This document shows positions 19,600 through 29,607 of a stretch of 64,000 nt of DNA, one piece after another. Within the stretch, counting starts at the first letter, position 1. The number at the start of each line of letters is the position of its first letter. A model generated the notes under the pieces. It was given only the letters and a program-made list of their open reading frames with translations. It was not told the DNA's origin and ran no database searches. Both the position numbers and the translations under genes were made by a program. Origin of the DNA: Aporrectodea caliginosa (taxonomy: Eukaryota > Annelida > Clitellata > Crassiclitellata > Lumbricidae); the NCBI GenBank assembly GCA_020284085.1, contig JACEVL010000093.1:152757-216756 (forward strand), in the 5' to 3' direction.

Positions 19600-19822
19600 G
19601 ACTTTTTAGCTTATGTTCTATTTGGACACCTTTAAAACGATGAAAAGCGGTAATTTATATCCCTCAAACACGACTCGACTGAAATTTCAATATCGTTAGG
19701 TATGTTCTGAGTTAGAGGCTCTAGTCTCCACAACCTATCGTTGAACGACGGTTTAGCTTATGTTCTATTTAGACACCTTTAAAACGATGAGAAGTGGCGA
19801 TATATATATATATATATATATA
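19600..19822 (+). repeat. Tandem pair of ACACC motif units
   Basis: GACGACTTTTTAGCTTATGT and GACGGTTTAGCTTATGTTCT each lead into GACACCTTTAAAACGATGA. The second runs into a (TA)n stretch (19800-19822) in place of the TATA element. A local duplication of about 130 bp. Confidence 0.7.
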
Positions 19823-19842
19823 TCACACGCGACTCGCAAATT

Positions 19843-19932
19843 TATGTTTGAGCTGTAATATGCCAAAAACTAATCTTTGTCGGCGGCAACGGCCTATGTT
19901 GCCATAAGCTGCCGTTAAACTGAGGATCCATC
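19843..19932 (+). mobile_element. Mini-retroposon D, copy 5
   Basis: Full-length, from GAGCTGTAATATGCC (19850) to AAACTGAGGATCCATC. CGACTCGCAAATT at 19830-19842 and 19933-19945 is a perfect 13-bp target-site duplication. The related sequence at 20955-20975 lacks the insertion. Confidence 0.88.
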
Positions 19933-20469
19933 CGACTCGCAAATTATCTATCTGTTGTCATGCGCGTTTTGTCATAGGAGGAAGTTGCGGAATAATTTTT
20001 GCCGACGGTAAAGGCCTTTGTTGCAATAAGATGTCCTTATACTAGAATTAGCCATTACTTTTCAGAGTGAAAAGAAAGACTGAGGTGGTAGACACTTAGA
20101 CAATGTATGCACTTTGACAGTTCATACCTCCGAGCCTTCTAGCAACGCTATGGTTGTTGTTGGAATTAGACATTAATTTTTAGTGTGCAAAGACAGATAA
20201 AGGTGATAGACACTTTGATGCTGTTCTCATTAATATAGGTTAATATAGTTTAATTTAAGTAATTAATGTGTTTCTTCGTTTAATGAACTCACGACGCTAA
20301 GCAAGATCAGCAATCGTTAGGTTGCAGACTTAATGAACAGTTATTATAATTATTATATTAATAATTATTATGGCGCAGCATTCTTAAACATATAATAGAA
20401 TTAGAAAAGCAAGACGGCGATTATTAAGCACCTACCTATCTTAAAACACAGCTTTGCTTGTTTAATGTT

Positions 20470-20550
20470 TAACGACCACTGTGTGGTAACAGAGATCATT
20501 AGCGTCGCCCTCCTTCTTTATCCAGTTTTGGGACTGGTACTGTAAAAGTA
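20470..20550 (-). repeat. Stem-loop A module, minus strand
   Basis: Minus-strand AGTACCAGTCCCAAAACTGG, GGAGGGCGACGCTAATGATC and a stem-loop ending TGGTCGTTAAAC. Confidence 0.65.
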
Positions 20551-20664
20551 CAAACAGTGGTGTAGTTCTAAAAAAAACAGCATCATAAAAACAGACTTTA
20601 TACACCAACATTGTAATTATATTGTATTGTAGTTGATAATTTATAAAGAGCTTCTCATACCATA

Positions 20665-20862
20665 AGCCTTTCAGAAGCGCTCCCAGTGCGAGGTAGAGCG
20701 TAGAGAAGGAGGAAGTTGATTCCGTAGAGAGGGACCTATGCACACAAAAGATCTGGATTGAGCCATTGTGGTTCTAACACGGGGAACAAAAAGGTCAAGC
20801 CGGTCAGAGGACCTGAGAGGACGCTTTGTACATAGGGCAGATTCTAAATAATAGAGACTGTG
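20665..20862 (-). pseudogene. LINE reverse-transcriptase C-terminal fragment
   Basis: Minus-strand translation contains RLDLFVPRVRTTMAQSRSF and GPSLRNQLPPSLRS. This is the C-terminal signature of L2/CR1-type LINE proteins (PRxRT...RSFxxxGPxxWNxLPxxLR). About 65 residues, no RT catalytic motifs left. Confidence 0.7.
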
Positions 20863-21211
20863 GAAACCAGAAATAATCGTAAAACGACGGTTAATTAAAC
20901 CAAGTATTAAACTCAACTTGGACACCTTTAAAACGCAGACCATTTGCAATATATATGCGTCAAACATGACTCGGAAACTATCTCAAGTTTTTTATCCGGT
21001 GTATTATGTCATAGGAGAACGGTTCAGAATAATGTTTGCAACGGCCCCTGTTGTCAAAAAATGTGCTTAAACTATCACATTACTAAACTATAGACATTAC
21101 TTTTTAGAGTGAAGACACTTAGACAATGTATGCACTTTGACAGTTCATAACTGCGAGCCTAATTCTAGCAACGTTATACAGAGGATGCTAGAATTAGACA
21201 TTACTTTTTAA

Positions 21212-22513
21212 CCTTCACCATACGCGAGAAAAAAAACTACGTCTTCTATGCTTGGGGGTCCAAATGACCCCCAAGGTATACCTGTTCCTGGGCATGGAAT
21301 TTGATAATTTTTGTTTCGTTTTTAATGTTTTATGGGTCAGGGAATTTATTGCAGCTACTGCCAAATGCGTGACCTTCACGGATGACCTTGAAATTCAAGG
21401 TCACATGCTTTTTTACGACAATGTGATCTCGTCCGAATGTCACAAGAAACCAGAGGTCATCCTTACCTACAATAGCACTAAAGGTGCAGTTGACACTTTG
21501 GACAAAATGTGCAGACAATATACAGTGAAACGTTCTACCAGACGATGGCCCTTGTCACTTTTCTTCACCCTTCTGGATATAGCTGCACATAACGCATCCG
21601 TGATTTGGTTTCATCAACATCCTGAATGGGTGGATTCTGCAAACACTAATCAGAAGGACAGAAGGAGAGCATTCATATTGGAAATGGGGAAAAGCATGTG
21701 TCTTCCATGGATCGACAGCAGAAGAAGCACGCCCTGCGTAAGCGGCAGAAAATCGATAAAGCGGGCTTTGGAATACGTGGATCTGCCTGTTCCTACGACA
21801 ACACAGAACGACACAGTCATCACTCCTCAGAGAGGACGATTCACATGTGCGATCGAAAGAATGACACCAAGACGAAGCACAGATGCAGCACGTGTGGTCA
21901 ATTTGTTTGTGGTAACCATTCCACACAATCATTTACCTGTACCGAATGTAGTTAGATACACTGGCAACAAGTCATAAACAAATTATGAGAAGTGAAACGA
22001 TGTAACATAAGATGTAACATAACATATTCCAGTTGTGTTTTGTTTATATTTTGTTGAGTTCCTTGTACCAAATAACCATAGGAACCAAAAACTTCGTTGT
22101 TCTAACAGGTATAATAGCAGAGATAGGTATGGTCATGTAAAAATCATGTGACCTTGAATTTCAAGGTCTTCCGTCAAGGTCACGCATTTGTCAGTAGCTG
22201 GAGTGAATTCCCTGACCCCTGAAACATAAGACACAAAAAAATAATCTTCGAGATACCTTGCGTAGAAGCAGAGATACACCTCATTGTATGGACACTAATG
22301 ATATGGACATGAATTTCACTCTAAGACCTCACCAAAATGACGTCACAGCGTCAGAACTAAGCGTCAACGTATGACGTCACTCATACCATTTTGACAAGGA
22401 GGAATTTATAGGAAAAGTCACCAAAGGAAACTTTTTGGTGCCCACATTTTAGAAAGTTACAGATGAAAATATACCCCTGGGGGTAATTTTGACCCCCAAA
22501 CATGTGGCGAAGG
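21212..22513 (+). mobile_element. piggyBac element, internally deleted, 1302 bp
   Basis: Flanked by TTAA (21208-21211 and 22514-22517), with termini CCTTCACCATACGCG and, inverted, CCTTCGCCACATG. Subterminal inverted blocks carry GGGGGTC...GACCCCC words and a pair of TCAAGGTCA palindromes (21383-21403, about 22150-22190). TTAA insertion and a piggyBac transposase C-terminus identify the superfamily. The uninterrupted target is at 12308-12325. Confidence 0.95.
21411..21955 (+). pseudogene. piggyBac transposase, C-terminal part only
   Basis: Frame 1 (open 21252-21977) gives KKPEVILTYNSTKGAVDTLDKM and RWPLSLFFTLLDIAAHNASV, the region of the piggyBac DDE domain that holds the third catalytic aspartate (GVDxLD motif). 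Near 21700 the sensible frame changes. 21698-21955 then gives KKHALRKRQKID and a cysteine-rich end, KHRCSTCGQFVCGNH...CTEC, matching the C-terminal zinc finger of piggyBac transposases. The N-terminal two thirds, with the first two catalytic aspartates, are absent, so it is inactive. Codons before about 21411 are terminal-repeat sequence rather than protein. Confidence 0.88.
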
Positions 22514-22764
22514 TTAAAGCGCAATGGTTAATATTTATAGCCCGTTCGTATAAATATAAGTAAAAACAGTTTAATTTGATTAAAAACGATGTCAGCAGCA
22601 TATATTTGCTATACATCTGCAATCGCAGAGAATGCCTACGATAAATCTTGCTTCTGCGTGGTGCTATATTAGCATTCCGTTACAATTACATGGTACGGAT
22701 TAACTGAATGTGTTACACGCTAGAAGGTTGATTGGAGCGCTCTTTTTAGACACCTTTAAAACGA

Positions 22765-22890
22765 TATCCGGACATTTAACCCGGACATTTCCCCGGACAT
22801 TTCCCCTTCCCCCGGACATTTCCCACCGACATCCCCCGCGGACATTTCCTTCAGGACAATTCCCCCCGGACATTTACCCTCTCCTTGGAT
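22765..22890 (+). repeat. GGACATTTCCCC minisatellite, second array
   Basis: Same unit and context as 12555-12680, immediately after an ACACCTTTAAAACGATATCC motif at 22749. Confidence 0.85.
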
Positions 22891-23224
22891 CACTTACCCG
22901 GCAAAATATTGATGAGAAAGTTTCATTTTATTGGCTGTACTAAATGCTGTATTAATTGTCAAGCAATGTTAACTTGCAATAATATTTAGAGTTTTTCTTA
23001 TACACGCATAATTATAAGATGAACTTCACATCTGGTGTCTCAGTTGTCTCTGTTTAATAAATTTCCGTGAGTAGGGGCCTACTTTGCACACGTTGAAATT
23101 ATGTTACGAAGAAGTTATAACTACTGCAAGCTAGACGTAAGTTTCATAGTAAATTCGTATAAAATTTCATGTATATAATTATGTGACGATTTAGGTGACT
23201 GGGTTCTTCTGGGTTTCTGTCAAT

Positions 23225-23425
23225 GAAGAGTGTGTAAACTTTGCTGTCAACCGCTAGAGGCGTTGCCATAGACCGGAATGGATGTTACAGTAGCGGGACT
23301 GAGAGAACTTGTTTGTTGCTCAGACAGTCACCGAACTGGTTTATGGACGGAACTTTTGCTGTCGTGACAGAGCTGGGTTTTTTTCAACTCTATACTCTTC
23401 ATGCTTTAGTGATGACATTGTTCAA
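23225..23425 (+). pseudogene. MULE-type transposase fragment, copy 2
   Basis: The frame from 23241 includes NWFMDGTFAVVTELGFFQLY and TLHALV, the Mutator-like transposase core segment around the DGTF aspartate. The aspartate is intact here, unlike copy 1. No other catalytic motif follows, and the frame then enters unrelated DNA. Confidence 0.6.
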
Positions 23426-23774
23426 CCACTTCTGTACTGCCTTTTGCCATATTAAGACATAAGAATATATTATCTTAAATTTTTTTTATATGTTTTCGAG
23501 TTGTGCCAGTTCAAAGTCAGAAGAATGGAGAATCTAGGTGCTGGTTCATCATTGTTATGAAATAGCATTATTAAACAGAAACCTCAACAGCCGGCATCGA
23601 GAATGACGGCGACATTACACACCTGTCGAATGACACAGCGTCATTTAAAAAATCAGACTTCATAATTATACACAATTTATAATAATGAGAATTAGGTTCC
23701 AGGCTGGGTTCCCTCGCAACCACAGCTTATTGTTCATCGACCGCTAATTAAACAAAGCATAATGCTGTCTTTGC

Positions 23775-23810
23775 ACACCTTTAAAACTCGTACAGCCAAT
23801 GATATATATA
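23775..23810 (+). promoter_or_regulatory. ACACC-26-GATATATA motif
   Basis: ACACC begins at 23775 and GATATAT at 23801, one base short of the usual offset. Confidence 0.35.
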
Positions 23811-24023
23811 TGTCAACCACGTAAACTCTTAAGTTTCCATTCGACGTTTGTCCTTATGCGTCAACTGTCGTAAATAGAATAGGAAATAAATTCAAAGTGT
23901 TTCTCAGACAATAATTTATAATAATTTATAAAATTCTTTCTGAACTGGATAAAATAGCAACAACGTCTTCTAAAAACACTGACGTGAAAACCATTGACAA
24001 AACGTCAACGTTCGTTACCTTAA

Positions 24024-24998
24024 CCCTAGGGCTACCAAGCTTTTTTTGTGACATGGACTACCAAGGGGGGGGGTTACCACCACCCCCCCTGGATTTCGTG
24101 TTTGGTTTCACATATCATAACTTGTAATATAGCAATGGATTCAGCATTCATTTCTGCACAGAATGGTATATTTAGTTGTACATTATGTGAATGCACCTCG
24201 AAATTACATCACTTTCAACAACGGAACCCTTTAATTAGCAATATTGTATATTATTGCGTACATTTTGTACTTTTGGATAAACAAATATAAGATTATGTGT
24301 GTTTTGAAACTAATCTATGTATAAAAGATACACACAATCATCCCTACACATGTTTATATAGTATAAATGTACATCCATACATATATATCCATACATATAT
24401 ATCGGTTTACGTTGTAATGCTGTATTCAGCCATTTTCACACAGATTACGCGTATTATTATTTATTTTGATCACTTCCGGTATTCAAAAGACAAAGATGTA
24501 GGTATGCAAATGAAGCCCTACATTCCCTCTAAAGAATGGTATCTTTGTTTCTCTTCCAGGAAGACAAATGAATACGCTACAGACAAAAAACTAAGGGGGG
24601 AGTCCTTCCATTCAGCCATTTTTCACGCATATTACGCGTATTATTATTTATTTTGAGCACTTCCGGTTGTCTCAGGTCAACTCAGTGACCACAGAAATGT
24701 AGCCCCACATTCCCTCTATAGAATGGTATAATTTGTGTCTCTAAATATTAAATGACGAATAAGATATAGTCGAAAATCTAGGAAAGGAGTGGTGGTATCC
24801 ACCCCCCTTCCTGGTGCCTCGGGTATATTGAGTATAACTTTTGAACGGTGTGAGATATCATCTCACATTTTACCTCAAAACGTGTGTAAATGAACCTCCT
24901 ATAGCTACCTAAAAGGTCAAATTTTTATTCCATACGGAAAAAGTTTGAGATGAAAAAACCTAGGGGTGGCAACCACCCCCCTCTTGGTAGCCCGAGGG
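24024..24998. mobile_element. Non-autonomous piggyBac-type element, 975 bp
   Basis: TTAA at 24020-24023 and 24999-25002 flanks inverted termini CCCTAGGGCTACCAAG and CTTGGTAGCCCGAGGG. Subterminal GGTTACCACCACCCCCC-type blocks occur at both ends. The interior has a direct duplication of about 135 bp (24425-24560 and 24611-24745) and no transposase. Fragments of the same family are at 13282-13485 and 29231-29400. Confidence 0.9.
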
Positions 24999-25044
24999 TT
25001 AACACGAAACAGATTTACGTCCCGCTATAACAGTAAAATACTAA

Positions 25045-25170
25045 AAAGCTAAAAATTGAATGATTTATTTGAACCAAATTGATGAAGACAGAGGCAGAGA
25101 AATATGCAAAAAAGACAGAGCAATATGTACACAGACACACTATGACATTATGGCTGAAAAGATCAGACAC
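25045..25170 (+). repeat. Composite repeat module F, copy 4
   Basis: AAAAATTGAATGATTTATTTG, GACAGAGGCAGAGAAATATG and GAGCAATATGTACACAGACA. The 3' part is replaced by other repeat sequence after about 25180. Confidence 0.65.
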
Positions 25171-25429
25171 TAAATATACCAGAGCATCCAAATCTTTAAA
25201 ACTCAAACTACATACGTAAAATTGTTGTTTTGTAGTTGGAAACCAGAGGATATAGTTACACACATGTTAACACAACTGCAATAATCTGAGCTACATTTAA
25301 AGCGGTGTTAGGCCTATATCAACTCCCGTCCAGCAAATTTTAAAGTCAACGGCAATTACCCTGTCAGCCAAAAGATGTCATTAAACAATGGAAACTATTA
25401 CTGTTACTTCTGTCACCTGTCTGAACTTC

Positions 25430-25550
25430 GCCACCGCACGTGAGTAGTGCCAGTCCCAAGGCTGGAAAAAGGAGGTATTTCACTTCGACGGCCCTGGCTG
25501 CCGAAAGATGTCGTTTAACACATGAAACTATTATAATCACTTATCTCACA
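25430..25550 (+). repeat. A-B stem-loop module
   Basis: CGCACGTGAGTAGTGCCAGTC, then CTTCGACGGCCCTGGCTGCC and GAAAGATGTCGTTTAACAC. Closely related to 35095-35200. Confidence 0.65.
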
Positions 25551-25595
25551 GCTTGAGGTGCTCACGTATTGCCTGAAGGACGGTGAGAAGTATTC

Positions 25596-26363
25596 TTATT
25601 ATTATTCTCCAATATTAACGACATCCTATAGCTACAAAGGCTGTTGACGTCTTTAAAATTGTTGATGCATTTCCGTTCATTTTCTTGTAATGTTCTCACA
25701 AATGTTCTTTCTCCTTTCTCGTCTTTGATTCCGTTTCTGATAAGATGCTGACGTATTTAAAGTTTCTGACGATTTAAGTTCATTTTCATATAATTTCTAT
25801 CAACAGTTTTCTTTTTCTTTTCTTGGCTTTGATTCCGTTTCTTATAAGATGTAGACGTATTTAAAGTTTCTGACGGATTAAGTTCATTTCCGTATAATGT
25901 TAATAACTGTTTTCTCCTCAATCTTATTAACAATATTAACAATATTTGATAGATACATATTATTTGATTTGATACATATTAAAGTATTGTATCTCCGTTA
26001 TGTTTGGCCCATTGGCTCTTTTTATTGTAATTCTTTTTTAACATCTTTTTTTTCCTTTTTTTTCCTTTTTCTCCTTTTGTTTCTTTTTTTTGGTGGCTAT
26101 TTCAGCTCTTTTTTGGCTATATCAGCTCTTTTTGGCTATATCAGCTCTTTTTTTGGCTATTTTAGCTCTTTTCAAATATGTTTACAAAGTTATTAACAGT
26201 ACTTCTTTAAGTTTTCTAAAATAACATGTAATGCTATTTGCAAACAGAAATTCAGCACAGATGTGTAATATATATACATGTATTATATACACATTTTATT
26301 TTAACATACATCTATTTACAAGAATGCATGTTAACAATTATTTACATGACAGAATACTTAATT
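25596..26363 (-). mobile_element. LINE-type 3' end, family E2 (minus copy)
   Basis: The reverse of 2169-2921. GAGAAGTATTC at 25585-25595 and 26364-26374 is a perfect 11-bp target-site duplication. Read on the minus strand, the element ends with the stem-loop GGATGTCGTTAA...TTGGA and an AATAATAATAA tail. It starts 22 bp further in than the plus copy, which fits 5' truncation during target-primed reverse transcription. Confidence 0.85.
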
Positions 26364-26438
26364 GAGAAGTATTCGAAACAGGTTCTCCTATTAACGTCAA
26401 CGGCTTTTTTGAATTTTAATGCCATGAAATTTCGTTAA

Positions 26439-26473
26439 ACACCTCTATAAAGCACTTTATGAATTCTATATAT
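26439..26473 (+). promoter_or_regulatory. ACACC-27-CTATATA motif
   Basis: ACACC begins at 26439, immediately after a TTTCGTTAA stem-loop end, and CTATATA begins at 26466. Confidence 0.45.
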
Positions 26474-26671
26474 AAGTGGCACAACCGCTTTTAATATTTA
26501 AGTTTGACTAATGCGGCTAGATAACGGTTGCTGGAGTAGAACATCATAACTTGCTTCAGAATAATGGTCTATGATTATAGCAATTGAATTGGTTTGTTTA
26601 TGGTGATAAATGTATGGGTTTCTAATTTGAATGTGTTTTTTTATTGGATAGAACTGATGCTAAATGTTTAA

Positions 26672-26850
26672 GGATCCTGAGTGGCCGAGTGGGTTGGTGC
26701 CCGCTCGCCGCGCCGGCGCCCCGGGTTCGCTTCCCGGTCGGGTCGGATTATCAGAGATTAATTTCTCGGATCTTTACTGCGGGTGGCTCGGTCGCATTAT
26801 AAACGTGGAGTACAATACAACACACAATACAACACATCACAATACAACTG
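26672..26850 (+). mobile_element. tRNA-derived SINE, first of a tandem pair
   Basis: A box TGGCCGAGTGGG (26682) and B box GGGTTCGCTTCCC (26719) have tRNA-like spacing, in a GC-rich head. A body with CATTATAAACGTGGAG follows, then an ACAATACAACAC tail. It lacks a 3' acceptor stem, so it is not a tRNA gene. Confidence 0.8.
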
Positions 26851-27097
26851 GGGCGCGGTGGTGTAGGGGTATGTTCGGTGCCTTGCAGCCGTAGGGTTGC
26901 GGGTTCGGATCCACCTCAAAGTCGCCGTGTAGGGACCCTGGGCAAGTCCTTCACTCGCAATAATTATTGCTCATGCGCTTTGGCGTGAAACTCCGATTCA
27001 GCGTCCGCGCAGTAGTCGGGAGCGCCTCTGAATGGGAAATCTGGTTGGGGCGCTATAACAAGTGTTCAAATACAATACAATACAATACAATACAATA
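26851..27097 (+). mobile_element. tRNA-derived SINE, second of a tandem pair
   Basis: A box TGGTGTAGGGGTA and B box GGGTTCGGATCCACC. The body includes GGGCAAGTCCTTCACTCGCA and GGGAGCGCCTCTGAATGGG, with a LINE-like 3' end (GGGGCGCTATAAC) and a TACAATACAATACAA tail. Because E1 copy 1 (11385) is unoccupied, the outer limits of the pair are readable: GATGCTTAACAATG there against GATGCTAAATG ... AACAATG here. Confidence 0.85.
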
Positions 27098-27829
27098 AAC
27101 AATGTTTTTAATATTCTTAGTCTTTAGTTATTACTTAAAACTAGTTTGGAAATGTTTATGTATAGGATTCATTTTGAGTTAATTGTAATTGATAAAATCA
27201 ACATTTAATAATATTGATGCTTTGATTGTCATGTTGATATTGATTATTGAATCTGTTTGTACTATTCTTGATGGACTAAGAATATTGAACATTGATTGAT
27301 TGTAAATGTAAAATTGATAGCTTGATGTTAATTTAGAGAGATAGATGTGATGCTCTGCAAATATTGTAATTAAGAATAAGAATTAGATTAAAATTGAGGA
27401 GAAAACAGTTATTAATAGAGCCTATATGGCCGCCAAAAAATTAATGAAAAGCCTGTACGGCTAGAAGATTAATTTTGTTTCTTTTTAATATCAAAAAAAG
27501 AAGGAAAAAAGGAGAAAAAAGAACAACCACCTGTCAAATTTCATCGTTGCAACTTCCTGTCAGAAAAGAAGCAAAGACAAGAAAAGAGAAAGAATTCTGA
27601 TGAAAAACATTATTCGAAAATGAACTTAAATACGTCAAAAACTTTAAAGTCGTCAATATCCTATCAGAAATAGAATCCAAGACGGAAAAAAGATAAAGAA
27701 AACTGATGAAAACACTACACGAAAATTAACTGAAATGCATCAAAAACTTTAAAGACGTCAACGGCCTTTGTTGCTAAAAGATGTCATTAAACATTGGATA
27801 AATAAATAAATGCCTTTGATTCTGTCATA

Positions 27830-28080
27830 TGCTGTAGGAAACGTGAGAATTTATCAAAACAATTTCATATCAACGTCAATAATGTTGTCATAAAATGTCG
27901 TTAGACTACGGATCCATATCCCATCTAGTTCTTTTAAATCTGCCACTGCCCGCACTCTGGCATTGCCATTTCGAAGCCTGCATAGGAGGTCGACGCTTGT
28001 GATCTTCGTTACGAAACACAGTCATCAACTGCAACTCACCAACCATACTTGAATTATTATGAATTGTATCTTTGCTGTGG
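27830..28080 (+). repeat. Composite unit: B module, A module, TTGAATTATTATGAATT block
   Basis: Same order as 35430-35800: GTGAGAATTTATCAAAAC, then B (27875-27910), then CTGCCACTGCCCGCACTCTGG with A (27945-28025), then a block also at 35770 and 38600. Confidence 0.7.
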
Positions 28081-28141
28081 ATAAAACTATTAGAGGGTGT
28101 TAAATTATATTTAATGAAATGCCGTTAATAGACACCTGGAA

Positions 28142-28221
28142 GAGCTGTAATATGCCAAAACTAATCTTTGTCGGCGGCAACGGCCAATGTTGTCATAAGC
28201 TGCCGTTAAACTGTAGATCCA
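28142..28221 (+). mobile_element. Mini-retroposon D, copy 6
   Basis: Full-length AGAGCTGTAATATGCC to TGCCGTTAAACTGTAGATCC. It interrupts an ACACC motif (AGACACCTGGA ends just before it). No clear target duplication. Confidence 0.75.
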
Positions 28222-28344
28222 ATCCAATCGACAGTGATCCCGACATATTTGGGCAACGTAGAACATGTGTTGCATTATGCCAGACATGTTCAAAATAATA
28301 AAAATTTCTGGTACCATAAGATGTCATTAGACCCAGCATCCATC

Positions 28345-28500
28345 CTTATTCATTCATTCATTCATTCATTTGAGAGATTTATCTAGCGCCCAGTCAAGAA
28401 TTTTTGCTCAGAAGCACTTCAGACACATCCCACGTTAAAGAGAACTGTCTTGAGGTTAGATTATAACGCGGCCTTCTCTATATCCATATCCTTAGAGATA
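28345..28500 (-). mobile_element. CR1-type LINE 3' tail
   Basis: ATTCATTCATTCATTC at the left, then a TCTAGCGCCCAGTCAAG / GCTCAGAAGCACTTC block. Reversed, this is the usual GAGCGCTTCTGAG ... GGCGCTATA 3' end with a GAAT tail. No protein part remains. Confidence 0.65.
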
Positions 28501-28564
28501 TACAAGCCTTCGCTTTCACACATCAAATCGACCCAAGCGTATACCCTCTTGAGTCTCCTACCAT

Positions 28565-28740
28565 TCTCCATAGAGTTGTCTCTCATTGTATTTTAGTACT
28601 TTTGCCTTTGATTCTGTTCGTCGTACATCTGCAAACTGTCTCTAAAAGCTCTTGTTTTGATATGTTAGACAGTTTTATGGACAGCGCTTTTGTCCTGCGT
28701 CAGCAGCCTAAAATGCGCTGTATAAATCGCCTTGATGCAG
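28565..28740 (+). repeat. Dispersed 170-bp repeat ending GCGCTGTATAAATCGCC
   Basis: Homologous to 44560-44695. It may be a LINE or SINE 3' end because of the GCGCTATATAAA terminus. Confidence 0.55.
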
Positions 28741-28747
28741 ACAGTCC

Positions 28748-28796
28748 GACGGTTGATCTCTGTCTCTGTCTCTCTGTCTCTGTCTCTGTCTATATC

Positions 28797-28833
<37 letters not shown>

Positions 28834-28935
28834 GTCTTTTTCTCAATGACCTCCCTCTCCCTCTCTTGCTCTCTCTCACACACTCTCTCTCTCGCTCGTT
28901 CTCTCAGTCTTCCTGTCTTTCTCACTCTTTCTCAC
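28748..28935. repeat. CT-rich microsatellite tract
   Basis: Mixed CTGT and CT repeats. The Ser/Leu-rich frames are composition artefacts. Confidence 0.9.
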
Positions 28936-29139
28936 ACCTTATTTCTTTGTGTTACTTGTTCTTCATGCTGTGTGGTACGATGGCCCATAGAACACGGTAG
29001 GCGATTTGTTAGAGCGCTCCCTTTAAACAGAAACTATTAGTCCGCTGAAAATAGTAAAACGTAGTGAAAAAAATACAAGGCGACTTCACGGGCTCAGGCA
29101 GCCACAAAATTTCGTTAAATACTGCGAAGATCTCTTTGG

Positions 29140-29176
29140 ACACCTTTAAGACGTTTGTTGCCTCTGCTATATAAGC
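29140..29176 (+). promoter_or_regulatory. ACACC-27-CTATATA motif
   Basis: ACACC begins at 29140 and CTATATA at 29167. A stem-loop end (AATTTCGTTAAATACTGCG) lies at 29107. Confidence 0.45.
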
Positions 29177-29196
29177 TATCGCTGACGTTTCGATAG

Positions 29197-29230
29197 AGCT
29201 GTAATATGCCAAAACTAATCTTTGTCGGCT
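29197..29230 (+). mobile_element. Mini-retroposon D, copy 7 (5' half only)
   Basis: AGAGCTGTAATATGCC to CTTTGTCGGC, then broken off by a piggyBac-MITE fragment. It keeps the 5' end and lacks the stem-loop. Confidence 0.6.
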
Positions 29231-29400
29231 GTTCAGAAATGAATGCTGAATCAACTGATGTATAATTATTTGATTCAGAGTGGCTGAAATGAGATGTGTG
29301 AAACCAAAGACGAAATCCGAGGTGAAACCAAAGACGAAATCCGAGGTGGGTGGTAACCAAACCACCCCCTTCCCTTGGTAGCCGATGTGACAAAAGACCT
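29231..29400. mobile_element. piggyBac-type MITE fragment
   Basis: Inverse match to 24060-24170: AATGAATGCTGAATC, then a 24-bp direct duplication of a GTGAAACCAAAGACGAAATC unit, then GGTGGTAACCAAACCACCCCC and CCCTTGGTAGCC. Confidence 0.65.
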
Positions 29401-29607
29401 TAGTAGCCTGATGGTCAAACTCTGTACTCCCGTCCCAATTAATGTAAGGTCCCTGTCAATGGCCCTAACTGCCAATAGATGTCGTCAAACGCTGGAAACT
29501 TATGAGTTAGAAGATTTTGTAAACCATAAAGAAGGATTGCGACTCCAACCGTCTTTCGTATAACACAGCTTGATTAAGCAAAACTACCCACCTACATGTG
29601 ATTGATT

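Larger units (their letters stand above)
20965..23430 (+). repeat. Duplicated block, copy 2 (split by piggyBac)
   Basis: Homologous to 12083-13160, including TATGCACTTTGACAGTTCAT, the GGACATTTCC array and the MULE fragment. A degraded third copy of the left part is at 19960-20230. Confidence 0.85.
26504..27810 (+). mobile_element. LINE 3' UTR, family E1 (copy 2), split by SINEs
   Basis: Nearly identical by eye to 11207-12080 on both sides of an inserted SINE pair (26672-27097). It ends with the same stem-loop and an (AAAT)n tail. No coding part is present, so it is a 5'-truncated copy. Confidence 0.8.

Noticed and set aside
26672..26930. tRNA genes, because of good A and B boxes
   Set aside because: No complementary acceptor stem or anticodon arm can be drawn, and the bodies continue into SINE tails.
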